Part shown: piece after piece, positions 5,132 to 5,233 of the stretch
How the letters are laid out: each line of letters starts with the position of its first letter
How positions within the stretch are numbered: position 1 is the first letter of the stretch
Origin: Kingella oralis
Lineage (GTDB): Bacteria > Pseudomonadota > Gammaproteobacteria > Burkholderiales > Neisseriaceae
DNA length: 5,233 nucleotides
Reading direction: 5' to 3'
Assembly: GCA_905373195.1 (NCBI GenBank)
Contig: CAJPSG010000106.1
Location: 1-5,233, forward strand
Made by a program: the position numbers and the translations under genes
Notes under the pieces: generated by a model
Seen by the model: only the letters and a program-made list of their open reading frames with translations
What the model was told of the DNA's origin: nothing
The model's database searches: none

Positions 5132-5166
5132 TGAAACCTTTGCAAAACCCCTAACAGCAGCCTGAA
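5132..5166 (+). repeat. Second copy of the TGAAACCTTTGCAAAACCCC repeat with DUS-like tail
   Basis: Positions 5132-5151 repeat 5028-5047 exactly and in the same direction, 104 bases apart. Each copy is followed after four or five bases by GCAGCCTGAAA. In this copy the DUS-like stretch (5155-5166) has two mismatches to AGGCAGCCTGAA. The TGA that starts this repeat is the stop codon of the broken dinB frame. Confidence 0.8.
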
Positions 5167-5183
5167 ATACAAGAAACGCCGTC

Positions 5184-5203
5184 ATTCCCGCGTAGGCGGG
5201 AAT
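5184..5203. repeat. Neisserial dRS3-type repeat
   Basis: ATTCCCGCGTAGGCGGGAAT fits the dRS3 pattern ATTCCC-N8-GGGAAT. The arms ATTCCCGC and GCGGGAAT pair fully around GTAG, and the preceding GTC and following CTTGG are typical of its context. dRS3 copies flank larger intergenic mosaic elements in Neisseria and serve as integration targets for filamentous phages and some insertion sequences. This copy suggests that a repeat array or an inserted element begins here and continues past the window edge. Positions 5204-5233 show nothing I can name. Confidence 0.8.
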
Positions 5204-5233
5204 CTTGGTTGAAATCACGCAATGGTTTGTTTT

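Larger units (their letters stand above)
4751..5134 (+). pseudogene. dinB: DNA polymerase IV (DinB) N-terminal fragment, interrupted
   Basis: Residues 1-91 are clearly DinB, the Y-family error-prone polymerase used for translesion synthesis. [14 protein letters not shown] (6-19) carries the metal-binding Asp10 and the steric-gate position Tyr15. [38 protein letters not shown] (31-68) is the finger/palm region. [13 protein letters not shown] ends at residue 91 (codon 5021-5023). There the family continues with RYT...EPLSLDEAYLDVT, but here the frame enters repeat DNA ([12 protein letters not shown]...) and stops at 5132-5134 after 127 residues. The second catalytic Asp-Glu pair, little finger and about 250 residues are missing. 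I found no SLDEAY-like coding in any + frame to 5233. The ATG at 4751 lies just after the terminator; no clear ribosome binding site is seen. A TTG at 4733 extends the frame but lies in the terminator tail. The rest may resume beyond the window. Confidence 0.88.

Noticed and set aside
1..5233. CRISPR array, tRNA, rRNA or complete insertion sequence
   Set aside because: No regularly spaced repeats with unique spacers, no tRNA cloverleaf or rRNA stretch, and no transposase coding was seen.

Overview
The window looks like chromosomal DNA from a member of the Neisseriaceae, probably close to Kingella. The main reason is the 12-mer AGGCAGCCTGAA. It occurs eight times in perfect form, counting both strands, always between genes and often as inverted pairs. 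From memory this is the kingDUS dialect of the neisserial DNA uptake sequence (DUS). A neisserial dRS3-type repeat (ATTCCCGCGTAGGCGGGAAT) near the right end and the protein families present fit this. The genus is an inference.

Layout: positions 1-228 hold no gene, only GC-rich hairpins and a DUS pair. Then come rlmB (+, 229-981; 23S rRNA 2'-O-methyltransferase), a bidirectional DUS terminator, and a convergent 12-TM MHS-family transporter like E. coli YhjE (-, 1132-2466). A divergent intergenic region follows, with a structured leader for the transporter and a good promoter for the next gene. Two tandem cyclophilins come next: a secreted PpiA-type (+, 2735-3301) and a cytosolic PpiB-type (+, 3368-3877). 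A 130-bp repeat-rich spacer leads to an AT-rich gene for a small secreted DUF4189-like protein (4105-4667). The window ends in the first 91 codons of dinB (DNA polymerase IV), which then runs into repeat DNA.

rlmB, the transporter, ppiA and ppiB look like intact, ordinary genes, and I see no new multi-gene system. The two items of real interest are broken genes. First, the DUF4189-like gene carries an exact 23-bp tandem duplication (4457-4502). It puts a stop codon in frame, and removing one copy restores a 179-residue reading frame with a full set of cysteines. This could be a simple pseudogene or a reversible on/off switch. Second, dinB is cut off before its catalytic SLDEAY region by DUS, AAACCTTTGCAAAA and dRS3 repeat material that continues past the window edge.

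Most genes are single transcription units separated by DUS hairpins. Only ppiA and ppiB are close enough (66 bp) to be partly co-transcribed. Both catalyse prolyl isomerisation, one in the periplasm and one in the cytosol.
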